DNA from: Oenanthe sinensis
Taxonomy: Eukaryota > Streptophyta > Magnoliopsida > Apiales > Apiaceae
Direction: 5' to 3'
Assembly: GCA_028671895.1 (NCBI GenBank)
Contig: CM053810.1
Span: 36,745,501-36,809,500, forward strand
Length of the DNA stretch: 64,000 nt
The position numbers were made by a program, and so were the translations under genes. The notes below the pieces were generated by a model. It ran no database searches. It saw only the letters and a list, made by a program, of their open reading frames with translations, and had not been told where the DNA came from. The stretch's first letter is position 1. The number at the start of each line of letters is the position of its first letter. Of the stretch, positions 25,012 through 38,700 are shown in pieces.

Positions 25012-28000
25012 CAAGTAGTTAATGATTGTTTTCATATTCAAATGAGCCAAGAATGATCCTACAAGAGCTTACAAGTTGTTTCCATGGTCAAAAATGTCAA
25101 GAATGAAGGTTCAAGTTGTTTCCAAGTTCGAACGAGTCAAGAATGAATTCTCAAGTTGTTACGGATTGTTTTCATATTCAAATGAGCCAAGAATGATCCT
25201 ACAAGAGCATACAAGTTGTTTCCATGGTCAAACATGTCAAGAAAGAAGGTACAAGTTGTGTCCAAGTTCGAACGAGTCAAAAATGAATTCTCAAGTTGTT
25301 ACGGATTGTTTTCATATTCAAATGAGCCAAGAATGATCCTATAAGAGTTTACAAGTTGTTTACATGGTCAAACATGTCAAGAATGAAGGTACAAGTTGTG
25401 TCCAAGTTCGAACGAGTCAAGAATGAATTCTCCAGTTGTTACGGAATATTTTCATGTTCAAATGAGCCAAGAATGATCCTACAAGAGTTTACAAGTTGTT
25501 TCCATGGTCAAACATGTCAAGAATGAAGGTTCATGTTGTTTCCAAGTTCGAACGAGGCAAGAATGAATTCTCAAGTTGTTACGGATTGTTTTCATATTCA
25601 AATGAGCCAAGAATGATCCTATAAGAGTTTACAAGTTGTTTACATGGTCAAACATGTCAAGAAAGAAGGTACAAGTTGTGTCCAACTTCGAACGAGTCAA
25701 GAATGAAGTGTCCAATTGTTACGGAATATTTTCATGTTCAAATGAGCCAAGAATGATCCTACAAGAGTTTACAAGTTGTTTCCATGGTCAAACATGTCAA
25801 GAATGAAGGTTCATGTTGTTTCCAAGTTCGAACGAGGCAAGAATGAATTCTCAAGTTATTACGGATTATTTCCATGTTCAAATGAGCAAAGAATGATCCT
25901 ATAAGAGTTTACAAGTTGTTTACATGGTCAAACATGTCAAGAATGAAGGTACAAGTTGTGTCCAAGTTCGAACGAGTCAAGAATGAATTCTCAAGTTGTT
26001 ACGGATTGTTTTCATGTTAAAATGAGCCAAGAATGATCCAATAAGAGTTTACAAGTTTCCATGTTCGAACGATGCAAGAATGAAGTCTCAAGTTGTTACG
26101 GAATATTTTCATTTTCAAATGAGCCAAGAATGATCCTATAAGAGCTTACAAGTTGTTTCCAAGTTTGAACGAGTCAAGAATGAAGTCCCAAGTAGTTATA
26201 GAATGTTTTCATCTTCAAATGAGCCAAGAATTATCCTACAAGAATTTACAAGTTGTTTCCATGATCAAACGAGTCAAAAACGAAGCTAAATGTTGTTTCC
26301 CAGTGGGAACGAGTCAAAAATGAAGTCTCAAGTTGTTAATGATTGTTTTCATATTCAAATGAGCCAAGAATGATCCTACAAGAGCTTACAAGTTGTTTCC
26401 ATGGTCAAAAATGTCAAGAATGAAGGTTCAAGTTGTTTCCAAGTTCGAACGAGTCAAGAATGAATTCTCAAGTTGTTACGGATTGTTTTCATATTCAAAT
26501 GAGCCAAGAATGATCTTACAAGAGCATACAAGTTGTTTCCATGGTCAAAAATGTTAAGAAAGAAGGTACAAGTTGTGTCCAAGTTCGAACGAGTCAAGAA
26601 TGAATTCTCAAGTTGTTACGGATTGTTTTCATATTCAAATGAGCCAAGAATGATCCTATAAGAGTTTACAAGTTGTTTCCATGGTCAAACATGTCAAGAA
26701 TGAAGGTTCATGTTGTTTCCAAGTTCGAACGAGGCAAGAATGAATTCTCAAGTTGTTACGGATTATTTCCATGTTCAAATGAGCAAAGAATGATCATTTA
26801 AGAGTTTACAATTTGTTTACATGGTCAAACATGTCAAGAATGAAGGTACAAGTTGTGTCCAAGTTCGAACGAGTCAAGAATGAATTCTCAAGTTGTTACG
26901 GATTGTTTTCATATTCAAATGAGCCAAGAATGATCCTATAAGAGTTTACAAGTTGTTTACATGGTCAAACATGTCAAGAAAGAAGGTACAAGTTGTGTCC
27001 AACTTCGAACGAGTCAAGAATGAAGTCTCCAGTTGTTACGGAATATTTTCATGTTCAAATGAGCCAAGAATGATCCTACAAGAGTTTACAAGTTGTTTCC
27101 ATGGTCAAACATGTCAAGAATGAAGCTTCATGTTGTTTCCAAGTTCGAACGAGGCAAGAATGAATTCTCAAGTTGTTACGGATTATTTCCATGTTCAAAT
27201 GAGCAAAGAATGATCCTATAAGAGTTTACAAGTTGTTTACATGGTCAAACATGTCAAGAATGAAGGTACAAGTTGTGTCCAAGTTCGAACGAGTCAAGAA
27301 TGAATTCTCAAGTTGTTACGGATTGTTTTCATGTTAAAATGAGCCAAGAATGATCCAATAAGAGTTTACAAGTTTCCATGTTCGAACGATGCAAGAATGA
27401 AGTCTCAAGTTGTTACGGAATATTTTCATTTTCAAATGAGCCAAGAATGATCATATAAGAGCTTACAAGTTGTTTCCAAGTTTGAACGAGTCAAGAATGA
27501 AGTCCCAAGTAGTTATAGAATGTTTTCATCTTCAAATGAGCCAAGAATTATCCTACAAGAATTTACAAGTTGTTTCCATGATCAAACGAGTCAAAAACGA
27601 AGCTAAAAGTTGTTTCCCAGTGGGAACGAGTCAAAAATGAAGTCTCAAGTTGTTAATGATTGTTTTCATATTCAAATGAGCCAAGAATGATCCTACAAGA
27701 GCTTACAAGTTGTTTCCATGGTCAAAAATGTCAAGAATGAAGGTTCAAGTTGTTTCCAAGTTCGAACGAGTCAAGAATGAATTCTCAAGTTGTTACGGAT
27801 TGTTTTCATATTCAAATGAGCCAAGAATGGTCCTACAAGAGCATACAAGTTGTTTCCATGGTCAAACATGTCAAGAAAGAAGGTACAAGTTGTGTCCAAG
27901 TTCGAACGAGTCAAGAATGAATTCTCAAGTTGTTACGGATTGTTTTCATATTCAAATGAGCCGAGAATGATCCTATAAGAGTTTACAAGTTGTTTCCATG

Positions 28001-30390
28001 GTCAAACATGTCAAGAATGAAGGTTCATGTTGTTTCCAAGTTCGAACGAGGCAAGAATGAATTCTCAAGTTGTTACGGATTATTTCCATGTTCAAATGAG
28101 CAAAGAATGATCATTTAAGAGTTTACAAGTTGTTTACATGGTCAAACATGTCAAGAATGAAGGTACAAGTTGTGTCCAAGTTCGAACGAGTCAAGAATGA
28201 ATTCTCAAGTTGTTACGGATTGTTTTCATATTCAAATGAGCCAAGAATGATCCTATAAGAGTTTACAAGTTGTTTACATGGTCAAACATGTCAAGAAAGA
28301 AGGTACAAGTTGTGTCCAACTTCGAACGAGTCAAGAATGAAGTCTCCAGTTGTTACGTAATATTTTCATGTTCAAATGAGCCAAGAATGATCCTACAAGA
28401 GTTTACAAGTTGTTTCCATGGTCAAACATGTCAAGAATGAAGGTTCATGTTGTTTCCAAGTTCGAACGAGGCAAGAATGAATTCTCAAGTTGTTACGGAT
28501 TATTTCCATGTTCAAATGAGCAAAGAATGATCCTACAAGAGTTTATAAGTTGTTTACATGGTCAAACATGTCAAGAATGAAGGTACAAGTTGTGTCCAAG
28601 TTCGAACGAGTCAAGAATGAATTCTCAAGTTGTTACGGATTGTTTTCATGTTAAAATGAGCCAAGAATGATCCAATAAGAGTTTACAAGTTTCCATGTTC
28701 GAACGATGCAAGAATGAAGTCTCAAGTTGTTACGGAATATTTTCATTTTCAAATGAGCCAAGAATGATCCTATAAGAGCTTACAAGTTGTTTCCAAGTTT
28801 GAACGAGTCAAGAATGAAGTCCCAAGTAGTTATAGAATGTTTTCATCTTCAAATGAGCCAAGAATTATCCTACAAGAATTTACAAGTTGTTTCCATGATC
28901 AAACGAGTCAAAAACGAAGCTAAAAGTTGTTTCCCAGTGGGAACGAGTCAAAAATGAAGTCTCAAGTTGTTAATGATTGTTTTCATATTAAAATGAGCCA
29001 AGAATGATCCTACAAGAGCTTACAAGTTGTTTCCATGGTCAAAAATGTCAAGAATGAAGGTTCAAGTTGTTTCCAAGTTCGAACGAGTCAAGAATGAATT
29101 CTCAAGTTGTTACGGATTGTTTTCATATTCAAATGAGCCAAGAATGATCCTACAAGAGCATACAAGTTGTTTCCATGGTCAAACATGTCAAGAAAGAAGG
29201 TACAAGTTGTGTCCAAGTTCGAACGAGTCAAGAATGAATTCTCAAGTTGTTACGGATTGTTTTCATATTCAAATGAGCCAAGAATGATCCTATAAGAGTT
29301 TACAAGTTGTTTCCATGGTCAAACATGTCAAGAATGAAGGTTCATGTTGTTTCCAAGTTCGAACGAGGCAAGAATGAATTCTCAAGTTGTTACGGATTAT
29401 TTCCATGTTCAAATGAGCAAAGAATGATCATTTAAGAGTTTACAAGTTGTTTACATGGTCAAACATGTCAAGAATGAAGGTACAAGTTGTGTCCAAGTTC
29501 GAACGAGTCAAGAATGAATTCTCAAGTTGTTACGGATTGTTTTCATATTCAAATGAGCCAAGAATGATCCTATAAGAGTTTACAAGTTGTTTACATGGTC
29601 AAACATGTCAAGAAAGAAGGTACAAGTTGTGTCCAACTTCGAACGAGTCAAGAATGAAGTCTCCAGTTGTTACGGAATATTTTCATGTTCAAATGAGCCA
29701 AGAATGATCCTACAAGAGTTTACAAGTTGTTTCCATGGTCAAACATGTCAAGAATGAAGGTTCATGTTGTTTCCAAGTTCGAACGAGGCAAGAATGAATT
29801 CTCAAGTTGTTACGGATTATTTCCATGTTCAAATGAGCAAAGAATGATCCTACAAGAGTTTACAAGTTGTTTACATGGTCAAACATGTCAAGAATGAAGG
29901 TACAAGTTGTGTCCAAGTTCGAACGAGTGAAGAATGAATTCTCAAGTTGTTACGGATTGTTTTCATGTTAAAATGAGCCAAGAATGATCCAATAAGAGTT
30001 TACAAGTTTCCATGTTCGAACGATGCAAGAATGAAGTCTCAAGTTGTTACGGAATATTTTCTTTTTCAAATGAGCCAAGAATGATCCTATAAGAGCTTAC
30101 AAGTTGTTTCCAAGTTTGAACGAGTCAAGAATGAAGTCCCAAGTAGTTATAGAATGTTTTCATCTTCAAATGAGCCAAGAATTATCCTACAAGAATTTAC
30201 AAGTTGTTTCCATGATCAAACGAGTCAAAAACGAAGCTAAAAGTTGTTTCCCAGTGGGAACGAGTCAAAAATGAAGTCTCAAGTTGTTAATGATTGTTTT
30301 CATATTCAAATGAGCCAAGAATGATCCTACAAGAGCTTACAAGTTGTTTCCATGGTCAAAAATGTCAAGAATGAAGGTTCAAGTTGTTTC
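25012..30390. repeat. 1317-bp higher-order repeat domain, four copies plus a partial
   Basis: Landmark ttgtttccatggtcaaaaatg is at 25076, 26393, 27710, 29027 and 30344, each step exactly 1317 bp. Reading the first copy through gives ten units in the order 140 x7, 97, 100, 140, which sums to 1317. Copies differ by only a few substitutions (e.g. catttaag versus cctataag), making this the cleanest higher-order domain of the window. It ends abruptly at about 30390 in a 15-bp duplicated junction. Confidence 0.9.
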
Positions 30391-33300
30391 CAAGTTGTTT
30401 CCAAGTTTGAACGAGCCAAGAATGAATTCTCAAGTTGTTACGGATTATTTTCATGTTCAAATGAGCCAAGAATGATCCTATAAGAGTTTACAAGTTGTTT
30501 ACATGGTCAAACATGTCAAGAATGAAGGTACAAGTTGTGTCCATGTTCGAACGAGTCAAGAATGAATTCTCAAGATGTTACGGATTGTTTTCATGTTAAA
30601 ATGAGCCAAGAATGATCCAATAAGAGTTTACAAGTTTCCATGTTCGAACGAGTCAAGAATGAAGTCTCAAGTTGTTACGGAATATTTTCATTTTCAAATG
30701 AGCCAAGAATTATCCTATAAGAGCTTACAAGTTGTTTCCAAGTTTGAACGAGTCAAGAAAGAAGTCCCAAGTAATTATAGAATGTTTTCATCTTCAAATG
30801 AGCGAAGAATTATCCTACATGAATTTACAAGTTGTTTCCATGTTCAAGCGAGTCAAAAATTAAGCTAAATGTTGTTTCCAAGTGTGAACGAGTCAAAAAT
30901 GAAGTCTCAATTTGTTAATGACTATTTTCATGTTCAAATGAGCCAAGAATGATCTTATAAGAGCGTACAAGTTGTTTCCTTGGTCAAAAATGTCAAGAAT
31001 GAAGGTTCAAGTTGTATCCAAGTTCGAACGAGTCAAGAATGAATTCTCAAGCTGTTACGGATTGTTTTCATATTCAAATGAGCCAAAAATGATCCTATAA
31101 GAGTTTACAAGTTGTTTACATGGTCAAACATGTCAAGAATGAAGGTACAATTCGAACGAGTCAAGAATGAAGTCTCAAGTTGTTACGGAACGTTTTCATG
31201 TTCAAATGAGCCAAGAATGATCCTACAAGAGTTTACAAGTTGTTTCCATGGTCAAACATGTCAAGAATGAAGGTTCAAGTTGTTTCCAAGTTCAAATGAG
31301 ACGAGAATGAATTCTCAAGTTGTTACGGATTATTTTCATATTCAAATGAGCCAAGAATGATCCTACAAGAGCTTACAAGTTGTTCCATGGTCAAACAAGT
31401 CAAGATTGAAGGTTCAAGTTGTTTCCAAGTTCGAACGAGTCAAGAATGAATTTCCAAGTTGTTATGGATTATTTTCATGTTCAAATGAGCTAAAAATGAT
31501 CTTATTAGAGTTTACAAGTTGTTTATATGGTCAAACATGTCAAGAATGAAGGTACAAGTTGTGTCCAAGTTCGAAAGAATCGAGAATGAAGTCTCAAGTT
31601 GTTACGGAACGTTTTCATGTTCAAATGAGCCAAGAATGATCCTACAAGAGTTTACAAGTTGTTTCCATGGTCAAACTTGTCAAGAATGAAGGTTCAAGTT
31701 GTTTCCATGTTCGAACGAGTCAAGAATGAAGTCTCAAGTTGTTACGGAACGTTTTCATGTTCAAATGAGCCAAGAATGATCCTACAAGAGTTTACAAGTT
31801 GTTTCCATGGTCAAACTTGTCAAGAATGAAGGTTCAAGTTGTTTCCATGTTCGAACGAGTCAAGAATGAAGTCTCAAGTTGTTACGGAACGTTTTCATGT
31901 TCAAATGAGTCAAGAATGATCCTACATGAGTTTACAAGTTGTTTCCATGGTCAAACATGTCAAGAATGAAGGTTCAAGTTGTTTCCAAGTTCGAACGAGT
32001 CAAGAATGAATTTCCAAGTTGTTATGGATTATTTTCATGTTCAAATGAGCCAAGAATGATCTTATTAGAGTTTACAAGTTGTTTATATGGTCAAACATGT
32101 CAAGAATGAAGGTACAAGTTGTGTCCAAGTTCGTACGAGTCAAGAATGAATTCTCAAGTTGTTACGGATTGTTTTCATGTTAAAATGAGCCAAGAATGAT
32201 ACAATAAGAGTTTACAAGTTTCCATGTTCGAACGAGTGAAGAATGAAGTCTCAAGTTGTTACGGAATATTTTCATTTTCAAATGAGCCAAGAATGATCCT
32301 ATAAGAGCTTACAAGTTGTTTCCAAGTTTGAACGAGTCAAGAATGAAGTCCCAAGTAGTTATAGAATGTTTTCATCTTCAAATGAGCCAATAATTATCCT
32401 ACAAGAATTTACAAGTTGTTTCCATGTTCAAACGAGTCAAAAATGAAGCTAAAAGTTGTTTCCAAGTGTTAACGAGTCAAAAATGAAGTCTCAAGTTGTT
32501 AATGATTGTTTTCATGTTCAAATGAGCCAGGAATGATCCTACAAGAGCTTACAAGTTGTTTCCATGGTCAAAAATGTCAAAAATGAAGGTTCAAGTTGTT
32601 TCCAAGTTCGAACGAGTCAAGAATGAATTCTCAAGTTGTTACGGATTGTTTTCATATTCAAATGAGCCAAGAATGATCCTATAAGAGTTTACAAGTTGTT
32701 TACATGGTCAAACATGTCAAGAAAGAAGGTACAAGTTGTGTCCAAGTTCGAACGAGTCAAGAATGAAGTCTCCAGTTGTTACGGAATATTTTCATGTTCA
32801 AATGAGCGAAGAATGATCCTACAAGAGTTTACAAGTTGTTTCCATGGTCAAACATGTCAAGAATGAAGGTTCATGTTGTTTCCAAGTTCGAACGAGGCAA
32901 GAATGAATTCTCAAGTTGTTACGGATTATTTTCATGTTCAAATGAGCAAAGAATGATCCTATAAGAGTTTACAAGTTGTTTACATGGTCAAACATGTCAA
33001 GAATGAAGGTACAAGTTGTGTCCAAGTTCGAACGAGTCAAGAAAGAATTCTCAAGTTATTAAGGATTGTTTTCATGTTAAAATGAGCCAAGAATGATCCA
33101 ATAAGAGTTTACAAGTTTCCATGTTCGAACGAGTCAAGAATGAAGTCTCAAGTTGTTACGGAATATTTTCATTTTCAAATGAGCCAAGAATGATCCTATA
33201 AGAGCTTACAAGTTGTTTCCAAGTTTGAACGAGTCAAGAAAGAAGTCCCAAGTAATTATAGAATGTTTTCATCTTCAAATGAGCGAAGAATTATCCTACA

Positions 33301-35730
33301 AGAATTTACAAGTTGTTTCCATGTTCAAGCGAGTCAAAAATTAAGCTAAATGTTGTTTCCAAGTGTGAACGAGTCAAAAATGAAGTCTCAATTTGTTAAT
33401 GACTATTTTCATGTTCAAATGAGCCAAGAATGATCCTACAAGAGCGTACAAGTTGTTTCCATGGTCAAAAATGTCAAGAATGAAGGTTCAAGTTGTATCC
33501 AAGTTCGAACGAGTCAAGAATGAATTCTCAAGCTGTTACGGATTGTTTTCATATTCAAATGAGCCAAGAATGATCCTATAAGAGTTTACCAGTTGTTTAC
33601 ATGGTCAAACATGTCAAGAATGAAGGTACAATTCGAACGAGTCAAGAATGAAGTCTCAAGTTGTTACGGAACGTTTTCATGTTCAAATGAGCCAAGAATG
33701 ATCCTACAAGAGTTTACAAGTTGTTTCCATGGTCAAACATGTCAAGAATGAAGGTTCAAGTTGTTTCCAAGTTCAAATGAGACGAGAATGAATTCTCAAG
33801 TTGTTACGGATTATTTTCATATTCAAATGAGCCAAGAATGATCCTACAAGAGCTTACAAGTTGTTCATGGTCAAACAAGTCAAGATTGAAGGTTCAAGTT
33901 GTTTCCAAGTTCGAACGAGTCAAGAATGAATTTCCAAGTTGTTATGGATTATTTTCATGTTCAAATGAGCCAAAAATGATCTTATTAGAGTTTACAAGTT
34001 GTTTATATGGTCAAACATGTCAAGAATGTAGGTACAAGTTGTGTCCAAGTTCGTACGAGTCAAGAATGAATTCTCAAGTTGTTACGGATTGTTTTCATGT
34101 TAAAATGAGCCAAGAATGATCCTATAAGAGTTTACAAGTTGTTTACATGATCAAATATATCAAGAATGAAGGTACAAGTTGTGTCCAAGTTCGAAAGAAT
34201 CGAGAATGAAGTCTCAAGTTGTTACGGAACGTTTTCATGTTCAAATGAGCCAAGAATGATCCTACAAGAGTTTACAAGTTGTTTCCATGGTCAAACTTGT
34301 CAAGAATGAAGGTTCAAGTTGTTTCCATGTTCGAACGAGTCAAGAATGAAGTCTCAAGTTGTTACGGAACGTTTTCATGTTCAAATGAGTCAAGAATGAT
34401 CCTACATGAGTTTACAAGTTGTTTCCATGGTCAAACATGTCAAGAATGAAGGTTCAAGTTGTTTCCAAGTTCGAACGAGTCAAGAATGAATTTCCAAGTT
34501 GTTATGGATTATTTTCATGTTCAAATGAGCCAAGAATGATCTTATTAGAGTTTACAAGTTGTTTATATGGTCAAACATGTCAAGAATGAAGGTACAAGTT
34601 GTGTCCAAGTTCGTACGAGTCAAGAATGAATTCTCAAGTTGTTACGGATTGTTTTCATGTTAAAATGAGCCAAGAATGATACAATAAGAGTTTACAAGTT
34701 TCCATGTTCGAACGAGTGAAGAATGAAGTCTCAAGTTGTTACGGAATATTTTCATTTTCAAATGAGCCAAGAATGATCCTATAAGAGCTTACAAGTTGTT
34801 TCCAAGTTTGAACGAGTCAAGAATGAAGTCCCAAGTAGTTATAGAATGTTTCCATCTTCAAATGAGCCAATAATTATCCTACAAGAATTTACAAGTTGTT
34901 TCCATGTTCAAACGAGTCAAAAATGAAGCTAAAAGTTGTTTCCAAGTGTGAACGAGTCAAAAATGAAGTCTCAAGTTGTTAATGATTGTTTTCATGTTCA
35001 AATGAGCCAAGAATGATCCTACAAGAGGTTACAAGTTATTTCCATGGTCAAAAATGTCAAAAATGTTCAAGTTGTTTCCAAGTTCGAACGAGTCAAGAAT
35101 GAATTCTCAAGTTGTTACGGATTGTTTTCATATTCAAATGAGCCAAGAATGATTCTATAAGAGTTTACAAGTTGTTTACATGGTCAAACATGTCAAGAAA
35201 GAAGGTACAAGTTGTGTCCAAGTTCGAACGAGTCAAGAATGAAGTCTCCAGTTGTTACGGAATATTTTCATGTTCAAATGAGCGAAGAATGATCCTACAA
35301 GAGTTTACAAGTTGTTTCCATGGACAAACATGTCAAGAATGAAGGTTCATGTTGTTTCCAAGTTCGAACGAGGCAAGAATGAATTCTCAAGTTGTTACGG
35401 ATTATTTTCATGTTCAAATGAGCAAAGAATGATCCTATAAGAGTTTACAAGTTGTTTACATGGTCAAACATGTCAAGAATGAAGGTACAAGTTGTGTCCA
35501 AGTTCGAACGAGTCAAGAAAGAATTCTCAAGTTATTAAGGATTGTTTTCATGTTAAAATGAGCCAAGATCATTCCAATAAGAGTTTACAAGTTTCCATGT
35601 TCGAACGAGTCAAGAATGAAGTCTCAAGTTGTTACGGAATATTTTCATTTTCAAATGAGCCAAGAATGATCCTATAAGAGCTTACAAGATGTTTCCAAGT
35701 TTGAACGAGTCAAAAATGAAGTCCCAAGTA
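30391..35730. repeat. About 2.48-kb duplicated satellite block (two copies)
   Basis: The fused variant acaattcgaacg is at 31147 and 33628, and caagtaattatag is at 30768 and 33249; both offsets are 2481 bp. A third caagtaattatag at 35725 is 2476 bp on, showing small indels. Near 31.6-31.97 kb, almost identical 140-bp units with acggaacg and aaacttg are tandemly amplified, with fewer copies in the second block (about 34.2-34.4 kb). Confidence 0.75.
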
Positions 35731-38700
35731 ATTATAGAATGTTTTCATCTTCAAATGAGCGAAGAATTATCCTACAAGAATTTACAAGTTGTTTCCATGT
35801 TCAAACGAGTCAAAAATTAAGCTAAATGTTGTTTCCAAGTGTGAACGAGTCAAAAATGAAGTCTCAATTTGTTAATGATTATTTTCATGTTCAAATGAGC
35901 CAAGAATGATCCTACAAGAGCATACAAGTTGTTTCCATGGTCAAAAATGTCAAGAATGAAGGTTTAAGTTGTTTCCAAGTTCGAACGAGCAAGAATGAAT
36001 TCTCAAGTTGTTACGGATTATTTTCATGTTCAAATGAGCCAAGAATGATCCTATAAGAGTTTACAAGTTGTTTACATGGTCAAACATGTCAAGAATGAAG
36101 GTACAAGTTGTGTCCAAGTTCGAACGAGTCAAGAATGAATTCTCAAGATGTTACGGATTGTTTTCATGTTAAAATGAGCCAAGAATGATCCAATAAGAGT
36201 TTACAAGTTGTTTACATGGTCAAACATGTCAAGAATGAAGGTACAAGTTGTGTCCAAGTTCGAACGAGTCAAGAAAGAATTCTCAAGTTATTAAGGATTG
36301 TTTTCATGTTAAAATGAGCCAAGAATGATCCAATAAGAGTTTACAAGTTTCCATGTTCGAACGATGCAAGAATGAAGTCTCAAGTTGTTACGGAATATTT
36401 TCATTTTCAAATGAGCCAAGAATGATCCTATAAGAGCTTACAAGTTGTTTCCAAGTTTGAACGAGTCAAGAATGAAGTCCCAAGTAGTTATAGAATGTTT
36501 TCATCTTCAAATGAGCCAAGAATTATCCTACAAGCATTTACAAGTTGTTTCCATGATCAAACGAGTCAAAAATGAAGCTAAAAGTTGTTTCCAAGTGGGA
36601 ACGAGTCAAAAATGAAGTCTCAAGTTGTTAATGATTGTTTTCATGTTCAAATGAACCAAGAATGATCCTACAAGAGCTTTACAAGTTGTTTCCATGGTCA
36701 AAAACGTCAAGAATGAAGGTTCAAGTTGTTTCCAAGTTCGAACGAGTCAAGAATGAATTCTCAAGTTGTTACGGAATGTTTTCATATTCAAATTAGCCAA
36801 GAATGATCCAATAAGAGTTTACAAGTTGTTTACATGGTCAAACATGTCAAGAATGAAGGTACAAGTTGTGTCCAAGTTCGAACGACTCAAGAATGAAGTC
36901 TCAACTTGTTACAGAATATTTTCATGTTCAAATGAGCCAAGAATGATCCTACAAGAGTTTAAAAGTTGTTTCCATGGTCAAACATGTCAAGAATGAAGGT
37001 TTAAGTTGTTTCCAAGTTCGAACGAGCCAAGAATGAATTCTCAAGTTGTTACGGAATATTTTCATGTTCAAATGAGCCAAGAATGATCCTACAAGAGTTT
37101 ACAAGTTGTTTCCATGGTCAAACATGTCAAGAATGAAGGTTCATGTTGTTTCCAAGTTCGAACGAGGCAAGAATGAATTCTCAAGTTGTTACGGATTATT
37201 TTCATGTTCAAATGAGCAAAGAATGATCCTATAAGAGTTTACAAGTTGTTTACATGGTCAAACATGTCAAGAATCAAGGTACAAGTTGTGTCCAAGTTCG
37301 AACGAGTCAAGAATGAATTCTCAAGTTGTTACGGATTGTTTTCATATTCAAATGAGCCAAGAATGATCCAATAAGAGTTTACAAGTTGTTTACTTGGTCA
37401 AACATGTCAAGAATGAAGTTACAAGTTATGTCCAAGTTCGAACGAGTCAAGAATGAAGTCTCAAGTTGTTACAGAATATTTTCATGTTCAAATGAGCCAA
37501 GAATGATCCTACAAGAGTTTACAAGTTGTTTCCATGGTCAAACATGTCAAGAATGAAGGTTTAAGTTGTTTCCAAGTTCGAACGAGCCAAGAATGAATTC
37601 TCAAGTTGTTACGGATTATTTTCATGTTCAAATGAGCCAAAAATGATCCTATAAGAGTTTATAAGTTGTTTACATGGTCAAACATGTCAAGAATGAAGGT
37701 ACAAGTTGTGTCCAAGTTCGAACGAGTCAAGAATGAATTCTCAAGATGTTACGGATTGTTTTCATGTTAAAATGAGCCAAGAATGATCCAATAAGAGTTT
37801 ACAAGTTTCCATGTTCGAACGAGTCAAGAATGAATTCTCAAGATGTTACGGATTGTTTTCATGTTAAAATGAGCCAAGAATGATCCAATAAGAGTTTACA
37901 AGTTTCCATGTTCGAACGAGTCAAGAATGAAGTCTCAAGTTGTTACGGAATATTTTCATTTTCAAATGAGCCAAGAATGATCCTATAAGAGCTTACAAGT
38001 TGTTTCCAAGTTGGAACGAGTCAAAAATGAAGCTAAAAGTTTTTTCCAAGTGTGAACGAGTCCAAAATGAAGTTTCAAGTTGTTAATGATTGTTTTCCTG
38101 TTCAAATGAGCTAAGAATGATCCTACAAGAGCTTACAAGTTGTTTCCATGGTCAAACATGTCAAGAATGAAGGTTCAAGTTGTTTCCAAGTTCGAACGAG
38201 TCAAGAATGAATTCTCAAGTTGTTACGGATTGTTTTCATATTCAAATGAGCCAAGAATGATCCTATAAGAGTTTAGTAGTTCTTTACATGGTCAAACATG
38301 TCAAGAATGTAGGTACAAGTTGTGTCCAAGTTCGAACGAGTCAAAAATGAATTCTCAAGTTGTTACGGATTGTTTTCATGTTAAAATGAGCCAAGAATGA
38401 TCCAATAAGAGTTTACAAGTTGTTTCCATGTTCGAACGAGTCAAGAATGAAGTCTCAAGTTGTTATAGAATGTTTTCATTTTTAAATGAGCCAAGAATGA
38501 TCCTATAAGAGCTTACAAGTTGTTTCCAAATTTGAACGAGTCAAGAATGAAGTGCCAAGTAGTTATAGAATGTTTTCATGTTCAAATGAGCCAAGAATTA
38601 TCCTACAAGCATTTACAAGTTGTTTCCATGTTCAAACTTGTCAAGAAAGAAGGTTCAAGTTGTTTCCAAGTTCGAACGAGTCAAGAATGAAGTCTCAAGT

